A stretch of DNA of 64,000 nucleotides, from assembly GCA_023213395.1 (NCBI GenBank), contig CM041465.1, positions 133,989,741 through 134,053,740 on the forward strand. Direction: 5' to 3'. The DNA is from Cycas panzhihuaensis. Its lineage: Eukaryota; Cycadophyta. Made by a program: the position numbers and the translations under genes. A model generated the notes under the pieces. That model was not told where the DNA came from. It ran no database searches and was given only the letters and a program-made list of their open reading frames with translations. Positions within the stretch are counted from its first letter, which is position 1, and each line of letters opens with the position of its first letter. Positions 48,177 to 61,900 of this stretch are shown piece by piece.

Positions 48177-51100
48177 TAAAATCGCACCTCTAGGGTGGTA
48201 ACCATACTTGGTTAAGATTGAGTCAACCAATGAAGAGGTCCTAAATGAAAGATCTATTTGGTAAGTGAAGGAGATCACCCACAAAGGGCATCCGTGCGTT
48301 GGAATATAGGTTCAGGACCTGCAAATGGCACACAAACTCCCTTCAAAGTAACTCTACCTTGGTTGGGGGTGAAGGAGACGAGGGATATCCTTGGGTTCCC
48401 AAGTAACCTCAAAAGATGGACCCTCCCACCCTTGGATGGCTGAAGGAGGGAGGAGAAGATAAGTGAGGGGATGGCTCCTCATGTAGAATAGGGGGTGTAA
48501 GAGAAGTGGGTCTAGGCAAGTAGCAAATATGATGTGCACTCATAGTGGAATGGCAAAGTGACCAATCTACGAGTGCGGGACCAACCTAAAGGTTACGCTA
48601 AGGTTGCCTAGCAATGATAAGTACAACAAAGATAAAAAAGGGAAATGGCCTTAAAGGAGAATTGTCCTGAGGGTACTATGTCTAAGATGACCTTAAGGAC
48701 ATGAAACGATGGTGGAGAGAATTTTAACTCTTTTGCATATGAGTGGCTATGTAGTATGGGTGATGGTGAGGTTGAGAATATAGTGTTATATCTTTGTACG
48801 AAAAAGGGGGTTCTTTCTAGGAAGAAGGAAAGGAACAATTATAAATAAGAAATAAAACACTCATTTACTCACTCATGCATGTCCTCACTCTCCTTGATTT
48901 TTACTTGCAAAAAAGGTGAGGAACGAACAAAGTAATCGTAAGTGATGCAAGGTGCATGCAAGGAATACAAGCCTAAGAAGAACGTGTAACAAATAAGCAT
49001 GCAACGGATACGGCCCCTATCTAGTGCATTTTTTAAATAGGCAAGCAAACTAAATGTGTGCAGGTAATGTATGCAAGTTCTTTTCTTTTCCCTTTTCCTT
49101 CATATGTAATGCATGTGGATGAAAAAAACAAAGTAAAAGGAGTAGTACAAAAAGGGAGTGAGGGACATACCCAAAAAACTATGTGGTTGGAGGACTGCTA
49201 TCCCCTTTGTCATGTTCATCTTCCTCTTACTATTCCCAAATGTGAACGGTGTAATGTAGTGATGCCAGCAAATGAGGGTGGGGGGCTTCCTTACCTTCCC
49301 AAAATTAAAAGGAAAGAAGAAGAGAAAGCTATGCAAGAGACTCAAGTGAAATACCAAGAAGGAAGACAAGGACTTACCTGGGTGGAAGCATTCTTCTCTT
49401 TCTCTACACATAGCAAAAATAAGAACCTACAACCAAATAATGTTCGCCCTTCCCACGGGGCTGCTAGGACATAAGGTGTATATATATATATATGCAATAT
49501 ATGAAATAACACAATGCAAGTTATCTTAACTAAGAGAAACTTTAGCATCTAAAACCAACTTTCAATTTCCTTTTATACAAAGAAAATAAGGAGGAGGACG
49601 GGGGCAATTAACGTTGGAATGGCTAACCCTCTAAGACTACAACTCTCCACACTACCTAAGCACAAATACAATAGGCAAAGATGGTGTAACAAAAGCTTGA
49701 TATGTGAGTGATAGGTTGCAACAAAGCTGTAAATGTTGACAATATTACAAGAGTTGCAAAGTGCAACTTTTGTAACCTCTAACTAACCTAACACCAAATG
49801 ATAGGTAGGGTTTGGATTTGAGGCTGCGATTCTTACTTATGTAAGGCCTACAAAGCTAAGAGCAAGTGCAACGATAGGTTGTATACGCTGCTGCCAGCGG
49901 TGACCCCTCTTTTGGAAGCCCTTTGGAAACCCAAGGGAAGCACGAAGGAGAAAGATGAAGGGGGAAAAGGGGGTTGCCCTTGAGGAGAAGGCTTGCTAGG
50001 TATAGAACCTACCTTTGCTCCTTACACTCTCCCTTTGTGACCTTTTCCTCGCTACCTCCTTAGAGAAACTAGGGAAGAGCTGGAAGGAATGATGAGTAGG
50101 CAAGAAAAAGGAGGGTTTGCCTCATATGTGCAATAAGAAAATTGGGAGAAATGGGTGTCATGCAAGATATTCAAACCACTTTCAACAATTTGAAGGAAGT
50201 AAAACAAAGTAGAGGGGAAGGAATACCTGCTATAGGTAGATCAGGGGTAGATCTACCTAAGAAAAGAAGAAAGAAGGCCAGCCTTATAGGGTTTATAGGT
50301 GAAACCCTATGGAGGCCATAATCTAAAGATGACTGCACTAAAGAGGGATATCTATGCTTGATGGCAGGCTTGTAGCATGTCCTTCCTTGGGGCAGCCTTG
50401 TTATAGGCTTGCTGCTACAGTTCTGGAGCTGCAAAGGGCTGATCTTAGGCTAGAAGTTTGATGTGTTAGTTGTTTGCAGGGCATTCCTGTAGGAAGCTAT
50501 GAAGAAGGAGTGAGAGAGAGTTTTTTTTTTAGAGTCCCAAAGGAAAAATTGAGGGCATTTTTGGGTTTTTAACCCAATCCCAGCTCAATCGAGTGATTAG
50601 AGTTTGACTTGGGCCGGGAATACATCTCTACCATATGGAAATTTCATAATAAATGCAAAATTAGTCATGGCAAATTTTAAAAAATAGAAAATAACAGTCA
50701 CCCCATGGTAAACTTCATAGTACTGCAAAGTTTATGGCGGTACCACGATCTTTACCGCAGTGCGGTAGAGAAGTAACAAAAGAAAGTTTGGGAGCTCCAA
50801 GAAAAGGGGGATGCTTCAGGCCTTAGGGGTATGACACTTTGTCTGGGTGGAAAGAGACAATCATGGTACCTAAGAGACATACTATAGGTGAAATTTCAAA
50901 GGCAAGAAACTCCCAAAAAGTTAATAAACAAGTAAAAAGATGCCAACCATACCTAGGTAAGGCGCTAGGGGTTAAGGTGTGTCAATGGAGATGTGATCAG
51001 GCTATGGGAGCCGATTAGTACTTAGGACAACATGGAGACATAGAGGAGGGTTGTGGAGTGCCATGGGATGTATATCCCTAGATCGTCATAGGCTAAAATG

Positions 51101-51281
51101 GTATAATATAGCATGATCAAGCAGCGGATGCATAATGATCACTCAATGAACCAAGCAGTCATATAATGTAAATGAAATACTTTAATCTATCTCTAGTAGA
51201 ATTGATAGAGGTGAGGTATAGAAACATACCTATACTTACCTGATCGACCCATCTATGTCCATTCCTAGTAGCCAGGAAACA
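48177..51281 (-). repeat. Solo LTR of a related Tat-like element (3,105 bp)
   Basis: It starts TAAAATCGCACCTCT and ends CAGGAAACA, the same termini as the other LTRs, but has no element interior of its own. The sequence left of it (AGACCTCTAAACAG) and right of it (CACCATATG...) joins into a stretch that is continuous in the outer element at about 34880-34910. The flanking pentamers ACAGT and TAAGT match at three of five positions, consistent with an old decayed duplication. A short AT run lies at 49480-49498. Confidence 0.82.
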
Positions 51282-52013
51282 TAAGTCACCATATGTTACC
51301 ACATGATTATACTCCTCCTTGTAAGGATTCTAGCTTCCTATGGATGATGTGCTATATTATTTTATATGATATGATTCTTTATGTATATAGACTGAGGCCT
51401 ATTGGTACCCTATTTGATCCATGATGATGGTGTTATGGTGGTGTCTGATGTTGTATTTGTGGTTTATTTATTCATATATTTATTTGTATGTAGACACGAG
51501 TGCACGGGTGTATGAGGGGCATGGGATCATGATGATTTTGGTTGATTGTTATATGGTTTTTGTTGTTGGATTATTTGGGTGATGCCTACACTTTCTTTAA
51601 TGCAGGGCCATACTCATAGTGGGTATACACAACCACCATAAGTATAGGTGATAGGCACATGTGAGGCTAGGAGTTGGAGAGCCATGCATATCCGTCGATG
51701 AAGCATAGCGGATATGTAAAGGAAGCGCCGATGAAGAGAGAGTACATGTACTCGAGCATGTAGTCCCAATTGGAGTGTATTTTCAAGCTTGGGAGCAGTG
51801 GAAACCAACACATCCGATAAGGAGAAAAGGTTTCCCTCAGGAGAGAAACATAAGATGCCATAGGAGAAAATGTAGAGATAGGAAAGCCACCCTAAATTGT
51901 CATTCCACCCGTGATTAGGAGGAATGAAGACGCGCTTAGAGTGGTAGTTTAGGCTCAATTCAGAGCGAGAAAAGGGGAATCAGTATGCCTGGCCCACTTA
52001 GGAGTAAGGACAG
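51282..52013 (-). other. Spacer downstream of integrase in the inner element
   Basis: Equivalent to 34900-36450 of the outer element but with only a short AT-rich tract (about 51350-51390) where the outer copy has the 950 bp array. The minus strand near 51958 still reads a MSLNY phrase found after integrase in the outer copy, so the integrase C-terminal extension probably reached here. Confidence 0.5.
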
Positions 52014-55000
52014 TCATACATAGAATTTCTTAAGGAACTTACCATTGATAACTTTCTCAAATTCAAGGCCCTCCAAGGTTGCAATCTTATAGGTGCCATT
52101 ATCGAGGCTTTTGAGAACGATGAAGGGACCAACCCATTTAGGTCTGAATTTGGACAAGTGATCATGGAGATATTCCAGCTTAAGGACATGGTCCCTTAGA
52201 TACAAGGGGCAGGGGTAAAGGCATTTATTATATGTCCTTCATGCCTTGGATTTAGAGGTAAGATTTTCTTGGTAGGCCATTAAGCGTTTCTCATCTAGGG
52301 CTTCGAGATCTAGGAGACGGGCCTGACGATAGGATTCCTCGTCAACAAGACCTCGAAGGGAAACTTGCAAGGAAGGGATCATAATTTCCAATGGGAAGAT
52401 CGCCTCATCTCCATACACAAGGGAGAATAGGGTCATTCCCATAGATGTGTAGATAGATGTGCGATATGCCCATAGGAAAAAGGAAGTTGAAGGTGCCCAT
52501 CTTTTTAAGATTGGATGACAATTTTCTTCAGGATATTTATGAGAGTTTTATTGGAAGATTCTATTTGGCCATTGTCCTGAGGGTAACAAGGAGAGAAGAT
52601 TTTATGAGAGATCTTAAATTTCTCACAAAGTTTATCCATTTCCTTATTATAAAAGGGGGTTCCATTGTCCGTAATCAAGACATCAGGGACCCTGAATCTA
52701 CAAATAATATGCTAGTAGATGAAGGTGGATGCCATCTTGCTAGGAGTAGATGATAAGGGGACTGCTTCAGCCTATTTAGTAAAGTATTCTGTCATGGTCA
52801 AGATGAACTTGTGCTATGATAAGGAAGGGGGAGTTATGGCCGCAATAAGGTTTAGCCCCCATTGGGAGAAGGGACATAGAGATATGACAGGGTGCAAGGC
52901 TTCAGAAGGCAAATGGATGATGTTGGCATGCTCTTGACAACGGTGACATCATAGGACATAGGCGTGGGTGTCCTAAAGAGGGATGGCCAATAATACCCCA
53001 TGCAAAGGATCCTTTGGGCCATGGATTGGACTCTAAAATGACCCCTGCAAATGTTATTATGGTATTTGTGAAGTATTTGGCCCACCTTATCGAGGTTAAC
53101 ATAGTGAAAAGGGATCCCATCAAAGGACGTCTTGTATAATACACTACCTATGAGGAAATACTGCTTGGTAGTAACATGAATGCATGACTTAACCTTATCA
53201 CTCATATTGGGATGGTACTATTGCTCAACGAGGTATCGCACAATATCCCTATACCACTCGTTATTTGTCAATGGATGGGGAGACGAATCCTGAATGGCCA
53301 AAATGGGCTCATTAGGTAAAGAATCATCAACAAGAGTGTCAGAAAGGTTTAGGATGAGGGTATCAGCTAGTTGTTCAACAACGACCATTCCCTTCTTCAA
53401 TTTCCTATTAATGATTTGGAGATCAAATTCCTAGAGGGGGATGGGCCACTTGCCAGTCCTACTTATCAGGTCAGATCAGGTTAGTAAATACCTCAAGGGA
53501 TCAGATTAGATGATCACTTGAGCAGTATTTCTGAGCAAGTAGAGCTTAAACTTTTTGGTAGCGTGCACCAAGGAGAGACACTCCTCAGCATGGGAGTAGT
53601 TAAGATCGAAAGCCACTAGGGTACGACTGATGAAATAAATGGCTCTCTCAGTTCCCAAGTCATCCTCCTGGGTAAGCATGATGTCTAAGGATTCATCTGT
53701 GGCCGAGGTATAGAGGATGAAGGGCTTATCAAAGAAAGGGGGCACCGGAGTTGGAGCAGAAGTGAGAGCTCCCTTGAGCTCCTTAAAGGCTTGTTGGGCC
53801 TTTAGAGACCAAACAAATGGGGCTCCCTTCTTCAACAGGTTAGTGAGGGGTTTTGTGTTTATGGTGAAATTTGCTAGGAAACACCTAAGGAAGCCTAACC
53901 TACCCAAGAACGACTTGATTTGTTGTTGGGTCTTAGGAGGAGGCATGTTAAAGATGGCCTTGACTTTGTTGAGATCAATTTGGATACCTTGTTTCGAAAC
54001 AAGGAATCCAAAGAGTTTTCCAGCTGTCATGGCAAACACGCATTTAAGAGGGTTTAGGCTTATATGGTATTCGTGGCATCGTATAAAGATAGCTTACAAA
54101 TTACTAGGATGGTGGGCCCTTACACATAAAAGGCCCATCATGTCATCCATGAAAACCTTAAGAGTTTTGTTAATAAGGTCGTGAAAGACAAATTGCATCA
54201 CCCTTTGATAAGTGGCGCCTGTGTTCTTAAGCCTAGAAGGCATTGCTTTGTAGGCAAAGGTGCCCCAAGGCATGGTGAAGGCTGTCTTGTGATGATCTTC
54301 AGGGAAAATTTAGATTTGGTTGTGACCTGAGAATCCATCCATCAAGGACATGACTTCAAACCTGGCAGTTTGATCAATGAAGGGAAGAGTAAAGTTATCC
54401 TTACAACATATGTTGTTAATATCATGAAAGTCAATGCATATCCTAATCATTCCATTCTTTTTAACAATAGAAATGATGTTTAACACCCACTTGGGATAAT
54501 CAACATAAGTGATTAACCCTGTATCTAGGAGTTTCTCAACTTCCATCTTTATGGTAGCTGAAAGTTCTAGGTGAAGAGGGCATTGCTTTTATCGCACAGG
54601 GCAAGCGCCTAGAATGGTAGTGAGGTTGTGGGTGACGGTAGAAGGGTCTATTCCCTTCATGTCAGAGTAGTCCCATGCGAAAATGTCATGGAATTTCTGG
54701 AAGGGTGTATTCCTTTATTTTTTTAGGAGAGCATTCTGCTCCCACCTTTGTGACCTTAGCAGGAGTAAGGACGATGTCCCTGGTTGCCCCCATGCACATA
54801 GCATTCCCTTCTTCGAAGTATAGGGGCGCTCAATCAATAGGAGGGGGTGAAGAAGAAGAAGAAGGGTTTGGGTCATCCAGGGGTGACCCAATGGCTAAGA
54901 TCTTCTAGTGACCAAGTCTATGGTGACTAAGAGGTAAATTAGGCTCAGAGCCTACTAAATGCTCAAGTAAGTCCTCATCGTCCTCGAAGCAATCTATCCC

Positions 55001-56350
55001 ATGGATGATCACACTTCGAGAAGATGAGAAGTAAGAAGTGGAAGGAGTGGTGGGGCCGTAGCGATCTATCCACCATTCCACGTAATCAGGAGACTCTTCA
55101 AAAGAATCAGAAAGTCACCCCTCATGATGGGTGATGAGAGGTTGCCCTATCTCATTGCTCAAGGGGAGAGGGGGGTACAATGAGGTGGAAGGAGAGGTGA
55201 TATGGGAAGTCACATGGGAGGCAAGATCAATGACATGTGATCTAAGAGGGAAACTACTCTCTTTGATGGAAGAGGTTTCAGGTGAGGACCTGAAATAAAG
55301 AGAGTATCTCCTACTCATGTTTAGGAGGGATATGGGATGGGGAAGGTCCTCCTCCTTGCCATCAGACTCATCATCACTAAGCACGATAAGGTACCCATAG
55401 CTCCCTACACCCATAGGGGTGAAGTGGATAAGGTTCGAGGAAGAAGGAGAAGAGCCTTCTTTCGGGTAGGACGAACTAGGAATGTCGATAAAACAAGCGG
55501 AGGCATGGGCGGAAGGGCCCTTATCACCCTTCGCTTGGTCACGAATCACTTAACAAAGTTGATGGGGTTGTTTGGTGGAAGAAGGATCCGGAGGGACAAC
55601 CCTTATCCATCTCTCATGGACAAACTTAAGTTAACCCCATTAGGATGAGCACACGACTCCCATTTGGTCAAGCCATAGATGTCCTAACAAGAGGTTGTAG
55701 TCTACGTCCATGTCGAGGACTACATTGTCAGTGAGGACAGTTTTATCCTCGAGAGTAAGGGGGATGGAAATTGATCCTAAGGGTGTCTTTTCGCTACTAT
55801 CATAGCCTTAACAATGCCAGGGAACCAGTTCGAGGGCTGATATACCAAGCTCTTTCATGATGTGCAAGGGCATGGCATTGACGGAAGAACCATTATCTAC
55901 AACGGTTCTTCGAAGGGTGCATTTGAGTGTATCTATAGTTATGGTGAATGGGTAGTTCCATTGGCATTCTCTTTCACCAGTTGGGGGTAAATCTTTGGGT
56001 TAAAGGAGATGATGGGTTCATGACTTGGGGCAATACCCGAGGCATGAACAAATGCGTTAACTAAACCCAAAGTCTCTAAGAGAAGGGTGCATTGCTTAGG
56101 ACAGCTTCTTAAGATGTCCATCATGGACATCCCCATGGCCATGATATGAAGCTCATCAGCGATGGAGAAGGGCTTCCCTTTTGCGGTAGGTTGGGGAAGC
56201 ACCCTTAAAAAATTACAATGACCAGGGTGCATAGGAATGGTCTTGGGAAGTGTAGGGATTTCTGGAGGGGGAACTTTTAGAGGAGGATCAAGGTGATGAG
56301 TGGAAGAAGAGGCACTAATTGTCTCTTTAGCTGCTTGGCATGGTCTCAAC
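52014..56350 (-). pseudogene. Pol of the inner Tat-like element (protease, RT, RNase H, integrase)
   Basis: Right to left: a HPGHCNFLRVLPQPT block at about 56230, the protease with DNGSS at 55886-55897 and DVDYNLLLGH, an acidic-to-serine-rich linker (55549-55115), and reverse transcriptase with DFHDINNIC, MSLMDGFSGHNQI and the catalytic FMDD at 54142-54153. Classical RNase H follows (53770-53506, FILYTSATDES and NYSHAEE), then integrase from about 53205 with a HNNICRGHF zinc-binding half, EYFTK at 52787 (aspartate expected), ITDNGTPF and DNGQIESSNK, and a GPKWVGPF...KFLKKFYV ending at 52014. The frame breaks in several places. It is better preserved than the outer copy. The DNGSS protease and the domain order support the Tat lineage. 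Confidence 0.92.
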
Positions 56351-58200
56351 CATTTGAATGACTCTCTTTCCCTTATTTCGAGATCAAGAAGGGGAAGGAG
56401 TTTGGCAGTAAGGAGAACTAGAAGAAGAGGAAGAGTTCCTTACACCCTTCCCTTTAGCTTGCGAAGGGTGAGGGTTTGGGGACCTTCCTCTATTTTGGTT
56501 ACCTTTTTAATGGGTGTTGTGATCACGTTCCCCGTGTTTGGGGAAAGGATCCTTGTAGACGGGTTGGTCTAGTTTGGGCCTAGACACCTACTTGGGGGAA
56601 GAGTCACATTGTGGGGTGACTCTAGGGTATTGAGCCCTACATTGTGAATCTTCATGGAAACATTCCCCATGGAGGGAACACCACTTCTTTTCTAAGGAAG
56701 AATCTAGCTTCCTCATTTGAGAAGACTGGGTATTACCACCCTTGGGGGGAGCAGATTGAGAAGCTTAGTGGACTTGTTTGTGGGAATTGGGTGATGAAGG
56801 GGCTTAGAGTTTAAGCTCCTTCATGGTACATTTGAAAGAATGTATAGTAGAAGTTAAGGGATCTAGGGTCTTCTCTGAGGTATGGGATGAAAACCTACGA
56901 GGCTGTTGGATTTTCACATCATGAGGTGGTGGAGGTGCCTCATGCCGTTGTAAGGACCTAAGAGGCCTCTTAAGACTTTCTTGAATCTCAATTACCTCGA
57001 GGGCCAAGCACTTGGCTATGATGGAATCACACGTTGTCGCTCCCATTTTGAGGACTTCAATGTGGACTTCAAGGCGAATGGTATTAGCAAAGAGATATTG
57101 CTTTAACTCCTCATGCAAGGTTGCCTTCGTGGAGTGGAGAAGATCATGAAAGCGTCTCACAAAGTCACGATTTATCTCATTATGACCTTGATTAAGAGAC
57201 AGGATAACCTTCATTCCATTCTCGAAAGGATGAGCTACGTCAAAATAATTGACGAACTCATCAACGAGTTGTTGGAATGAGTGGATAGAGTGCACTAGAA
57301 AGCAATAGAACCATTTAAGGGCATCACTGTAGAGGTAGCGCAGAAAGAGTTTCATCAGGATATGGAAGTATGCCCAAAAATTGATACATGCCATAGAAAA
57401 ACTTCTAACGTGCTCTGTTGGGTCTTGCAAGGAGGTCCCATCAAATTTGGGAACCTCGAGAGGGTGAGGTGGTAAGTTGGTTCTTAGCACCTCAATAGAT
57501 AGAGGTGTTGATCTATAATCCATAAAGGGATGTGCCCTTGATTGGACCATAGGATCAACGGAAGATAGAAGAGAAAGTGAACAAGGTTGCCTAAATCCTC
57601 ATTAGGAGACTTGGTTCGAAAGGAGATATTGACTCCCTCCCATTTGGTGGGAATAACCTAATCCCGCACTTGAAGGAATTTGCATAGGGGCAGATGGGTA
57701 CGAAAGACCCATCCCCCCTTATGGATATGCTCCTTGTTGGAAAGGAGCTGGAGAGGTGGTGCCTTAGGAGGGGGTTTACCCCTATTGCGAAAGTGCGATA
57801 TGAGAAAAAATATAAGAGGATGGAATGCTAGGGTGTAGAATTGGGTTTTGCCTGTATGGGCCGCCCATAGGTGGTGCAATGCCATACATATGTAAAAGAT
57901 CCACTCCATAAACTGGAAGGGGGTTTCCTTTACTATGTACCTATGGTTGAGAAGCATAACCTGGAGATAAGTAAAGGGGAAGATCCCTAAGTTGAGCTTG
58001 GGAATGCATGGGGGCAGGCCCCATGCAGTTAGAAGTAGGGCCATGTGCAGGTCCCCTAGGTCTAACGGGGGGTAGGTAGACTATAGTTGGTTGGGGTGTA
58101 GTTGTTTGACTGGAGAGAGGCATACTCAACCCAAGTTGGGAAGAGGAAATACCTTGGGTGGTCCCTCAGGAACATGGACCACAGGGAGAGGAAAATGAAG
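56351..58200 (-). pseudogene. Gag of the inner Tat-like element
   Basis: The capsid region is open for 248 codons at 56804-57550 and includes VPKFDGTSLQDPTEHVRSF, FLRYLYSDALKWFY and QLVDEFVNYF, the retrotransposon gag family pattern. Upstream, 57560-58200 encodes a proline-rich N-terminal region in shifted frames (APFQQGAYP, PSAPMQIPSSAG). A zinc knuckle-like CSLHGECFHEDSQC lies at 56639-56680, followed by a basic, serine-rich linker leading into the protease. Gag forms the particle and binds the RNA. The true start is not certain because the N-terminal part is frameshifted; it probably lies near 58100-58450. The outer element carries the same gag at 62035-64000. Confidence 0.88.
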
Positions 58201-58880
58201 CAAGGGACACCCTTATTATAGGTAAGGGCATCGAATGAGATGGATGAGGTAGAGTAGATGTGGAAGAAGGAAGCATGATGCTTCGTAAGATATTATCCAA
58301 CCCATTAGGACGTGATTAGAGGTTGTCGGCTTGGAAGCATTGATTAAGGGCTTCCACAATATCCGCGGGAGGGGTGCGCACTTAATCATAAGAGGTAGAA
58401 GGGTCCTCATATGAGGTAGACCCCACTGTACAATCCTCATGAGAGTCACCGCTGAGGTAGTGGAACTCTAAAGGAGAAGACGCCTAAACTTCGTGAGTGG
58501 AGAGGTGATGGACTTGCAAGTGTTCTTGGTCACCTAGGTAAAAAATAGGGTCCTTACCTTCTTGGGCAGGCCCTTGGAAGGAAGCAGATGGCTCATGAGA
58601 CTCAAAGACATAGGCATTATATTCCTAGTCTAAAGGGAATCCTTCCATGGTCGAATCAGAATCTGATAAAGGAAGGGGATGATAAGAGGAGTCTTCCAAC
58701 AAGGGAGGAAGGCCTTGTACGTGATGAGATAATCGTTGCATACAAGTTTCCCTCAAAGATTGGAAGGAAAAGAGATGATGAGAAGGAAAATATTGGGGGC
58801 TACTTAATAGATCGAGGAGAGCTACCAGGGAGGAGGTAGCATGAATAGAAAAGGGAGAAAGAATTAATCCCTTACTGGCA
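58201..58880 (-). other. Leader between primer binding site and gag, inner element
   Basis: No further domain was recognised. Minus-strand frames near 58216-58449 may be the extreme N-terminus of gag. The sequence is purine-rich on the plus strand. Confidence 0.45.
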
Positions 58881-58901
58881 GATCCCCTGTATGGTCACCG
58901 G
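58881..58901 (-). promoter_or_regulatory. Primer binding site of the inner Tat-like element
   Basis: Next to the 5' LTR the minus strand reads CGGTGACCATACAGGGGATC. It resembles the TGGCGAC...GGGGA type sites of Tat and Athila elements; the tRNA cannot be named from this decayed copy. Confidence 0.5.
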
Positions 58902-61900
58902 TGGAATTGCACCTCTGGAGGGGTTGATAAAATCAAATGAGATCAAGCCAAATGACCAATGGTTTTAATGGCTATGGACCTATAATGGAAAGTGAAAGAA
59001 ATCACCCATAAAGGGAATTTGTGCATTAGAATGTAGGTTTGGGACTTGCAAATGGTGCACAAACTCTTTTGAGGTAACTATTCCTCTATCTGGAGTGGTG
59101 GATAGATGAGAGATCTCCTTGATTTCCTAAGTAACCTTAAAAGGGGCCCTCCCATTCTTAGATGACCAAAGGAGGGAGGCAAAAGGTGAGGGAATGGCTC
59201 CTCGTGTGAAGGGGTTATAAAAGAGGTGATCCTGAATAAGAAAATGGAAAGAACACACACGTACGCCTAAGGCAGCTTGCAACGTGAGTGGTCAAGATGA
59301 TGGCTAGTTTCACAAGCTAGATGTTAACCTAAAGGCCAAACTAGAGAGGTCTAGCCTAGAGAGATAAGAAAGATAAAACAAAGGACCTTGAGAGGGGGCT
59401 CTCTCAAGGTGCCAAACCTAATGAGGATTCTAGGAGTGGTGAATCAATAAAAAGGGTTGTCTTTGTGTTTGTCTTTGTTTCGTATACGGTAAAGAAATGC
59501 AAGGTGATAGTGTGGTATTTATGGTAATGTCGTATGTTTATGCTTAAAGAAATCACTTTCAGAGGCAGGAAAGTAATGCAAATCTCTCTCTCTCGTTTAC
59601 TCATGCATGCAACCTCACTCTCTTTGTCTTTTTAAATGCAGGAATGGGAGATCAAAGAGATCGCTATGCGACACAAAGCTCATGCAAAAGGGTGCAAAGT
59701 TATTAGATGACAATATAACGAAATGGGAGGGGCACACACATGCAAGTACCTAGGTTTCTACTATATGAGCTTTGCAAAAAAACCAAGCAAGTGAAGTGCA
59801 AGAGATCCAAACCAATCTTTTTCTTCCCTTTTTGCCCAAATGATATTCAAAAGAGGGGGAAAAGAGACAAGGAGAAGAAGGCTAGAAAAAGAGAGGTGTA
59901 CCTGGAATACAGTGATCAAAGTAGCACTACCCTCACCACGCTTGAGATCCTTGCCCTTCTCCTAACCACAGATGGTATAACGGAAGGAGTACCGATGAAG
60001 AATGGGGCTTCCTTACCTTCCCCGGAAATCAAAGAAGGTAAAAAGGGAATGTAGTGCAAGGAAATGTAAAGACTATTGTAACTCCACGTTATAACTTTGA
60101 GAGCAAAAGAAAGTAACTATTGAAAGAAGATGAATGTACCTGGGATGAAGTCCCCTTATCCTCCAAGTACAAAAGAAAACCTATAACCAATAAGATTTTC
60201 CCTATCCTAAAGGGCACCAAATATATGCAGAATAAATATACAAAATGGAAAGTGGCAAGATACAACTACCTTCATATAAAGAAATGTATTCAATATCAAT
60301 ATCACTTCTTGTGCTTCATATGTTATTTAGTATACGATATGGGAAAAGGGGGGAGAGAGAAAGAGGAAGGGTGGTTAGCCTCAGAATGGCTAACCCTCTA
60401 AATCAAAGGTACTCCATGCTTCCCCCAAGTACCAGGATGAAGGGATAAACAAATGCAAGTAAGCTTCTAAAAATACAAGCAAAAGCGACAAGAAATATTG
60501 TGAATGTTGCCAATGTTACAAAAGTTGTAACACAAAACTTTTACAAGTTTTGCAAGGTCCAAATCAAGGGACAAAAGGAATACGGAGTGGGGGATGAAAC
60601 CTCACCTGTGTAGGATTTTCTATGCTAGTCACAAGCATAGTAATTAGATGCCTATGCTGCTGCCAACAATGATCTATTCTCTAATGGTCCTTTGGGATCT
60701 TAATGGAGGTATGGAGAAGGAGAGGCAAGGAGAGAAGGGGGGTTACCCTTGAGGAGGAGGCATGTTAGGTGCAGGACCCTACCTTTGGCTCATTTCACTC
60801 TCTGTGGATACCTCTGCCTTGTTACCTCCTTGAAGAAACCAGGATGGAGTTAAAAGAATGAGAGGATAGGCCAAAAAAGGGATGGTTTGCCTCTTGCTTG
60901 CAATAGAAAGAAAGAGAAAGTCGCTGCAAAAAAGGGATTGGCAAATAGTATTTATGATACTCAAAGAAAGAAAAGCAAAAGGTTGACTTAGAGGTACTTG
61001 TTATATCCAAATCTGAGGTAAATCTACTTGTGAAATTGGATAGAGAAGCAAACCCTAATGGTGCAACAAGTAGGAATAAAACTGGAGCAAGAAAGATAGC
61101 TAGAACTTGATGGAGCCTTTGGAGAACAATCTTCTCTTGGCTAGCCACATTATAGGCCTGCAACTACATGTCTGGGGCTGTAGAAGGCTGGTAGCTAGCT
61201 AAGAAGCAGGTGTAGCAGAGTATGATCCTATTTGTTAGCCATTTTTTGGAGGAGATAGTGGTAAAGATGAATGAAAGACAGATGAAATAAGGGTGTTTTT
61301 GGGTTTTAAACCTAACCCTAGCTCAATCGAGTGATTAGGGTTCAACTTAGGCAAGAAACAAGTCACTGTCATATGGCAATTTTGTAATAAATGCGAAATT
61401 AGCTGTGGCAAATTTAAAAAATGATTGTGGATAGTCACCCCACAGTAAACTTAGCGGTATCGTAAAATTTGTAGCAGTACCATGAAGTTTAATACAGTGC
61501 AGTAGAAATAAAGCAAAAGAGAGAAAGGAGAGCCTTGGAAGCTCTAAAAGAGAGGAAAGATAAGGCCCAAGGAGGTATGGTACTATATCCAAATGGCAAA
61601 AAGAGGGTTGTGGGACTTAGAGAGGCCACAATGAGCAAGCAATAAAGGTGAAAGGTTCCCTAGAAGGACAACAAGTGGATGCAGGATGACAACCAAACCT
61701 AGGCGGGTTGCTAGGGGTCATGATGCACTGATGGGTGATGTGATTAGGCTATGGAAGCCAAGCGGTACTTGGGGATGCCATGGAGGCATATAGGAGGGTT
61801 ATAGAGTGCCATGGGATATGTATCCCTAGATTGTCATAGGCTAAAAAAGTGTTGTGATGTAATATAGTCAAGTAGTGAATGTATGGTGGTCATGCAACGA

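Noticed and set aside
40828-51281. LTRs at 40828-43952 and 48177-51281 as the two ends of a short non-autonomous element
   Set aside because: The DNA on both sides of the middle LTR is continuous in the outer element, and the middle LTR is more diverged than the 58902-62029 LTR, so it is a solo insertion.
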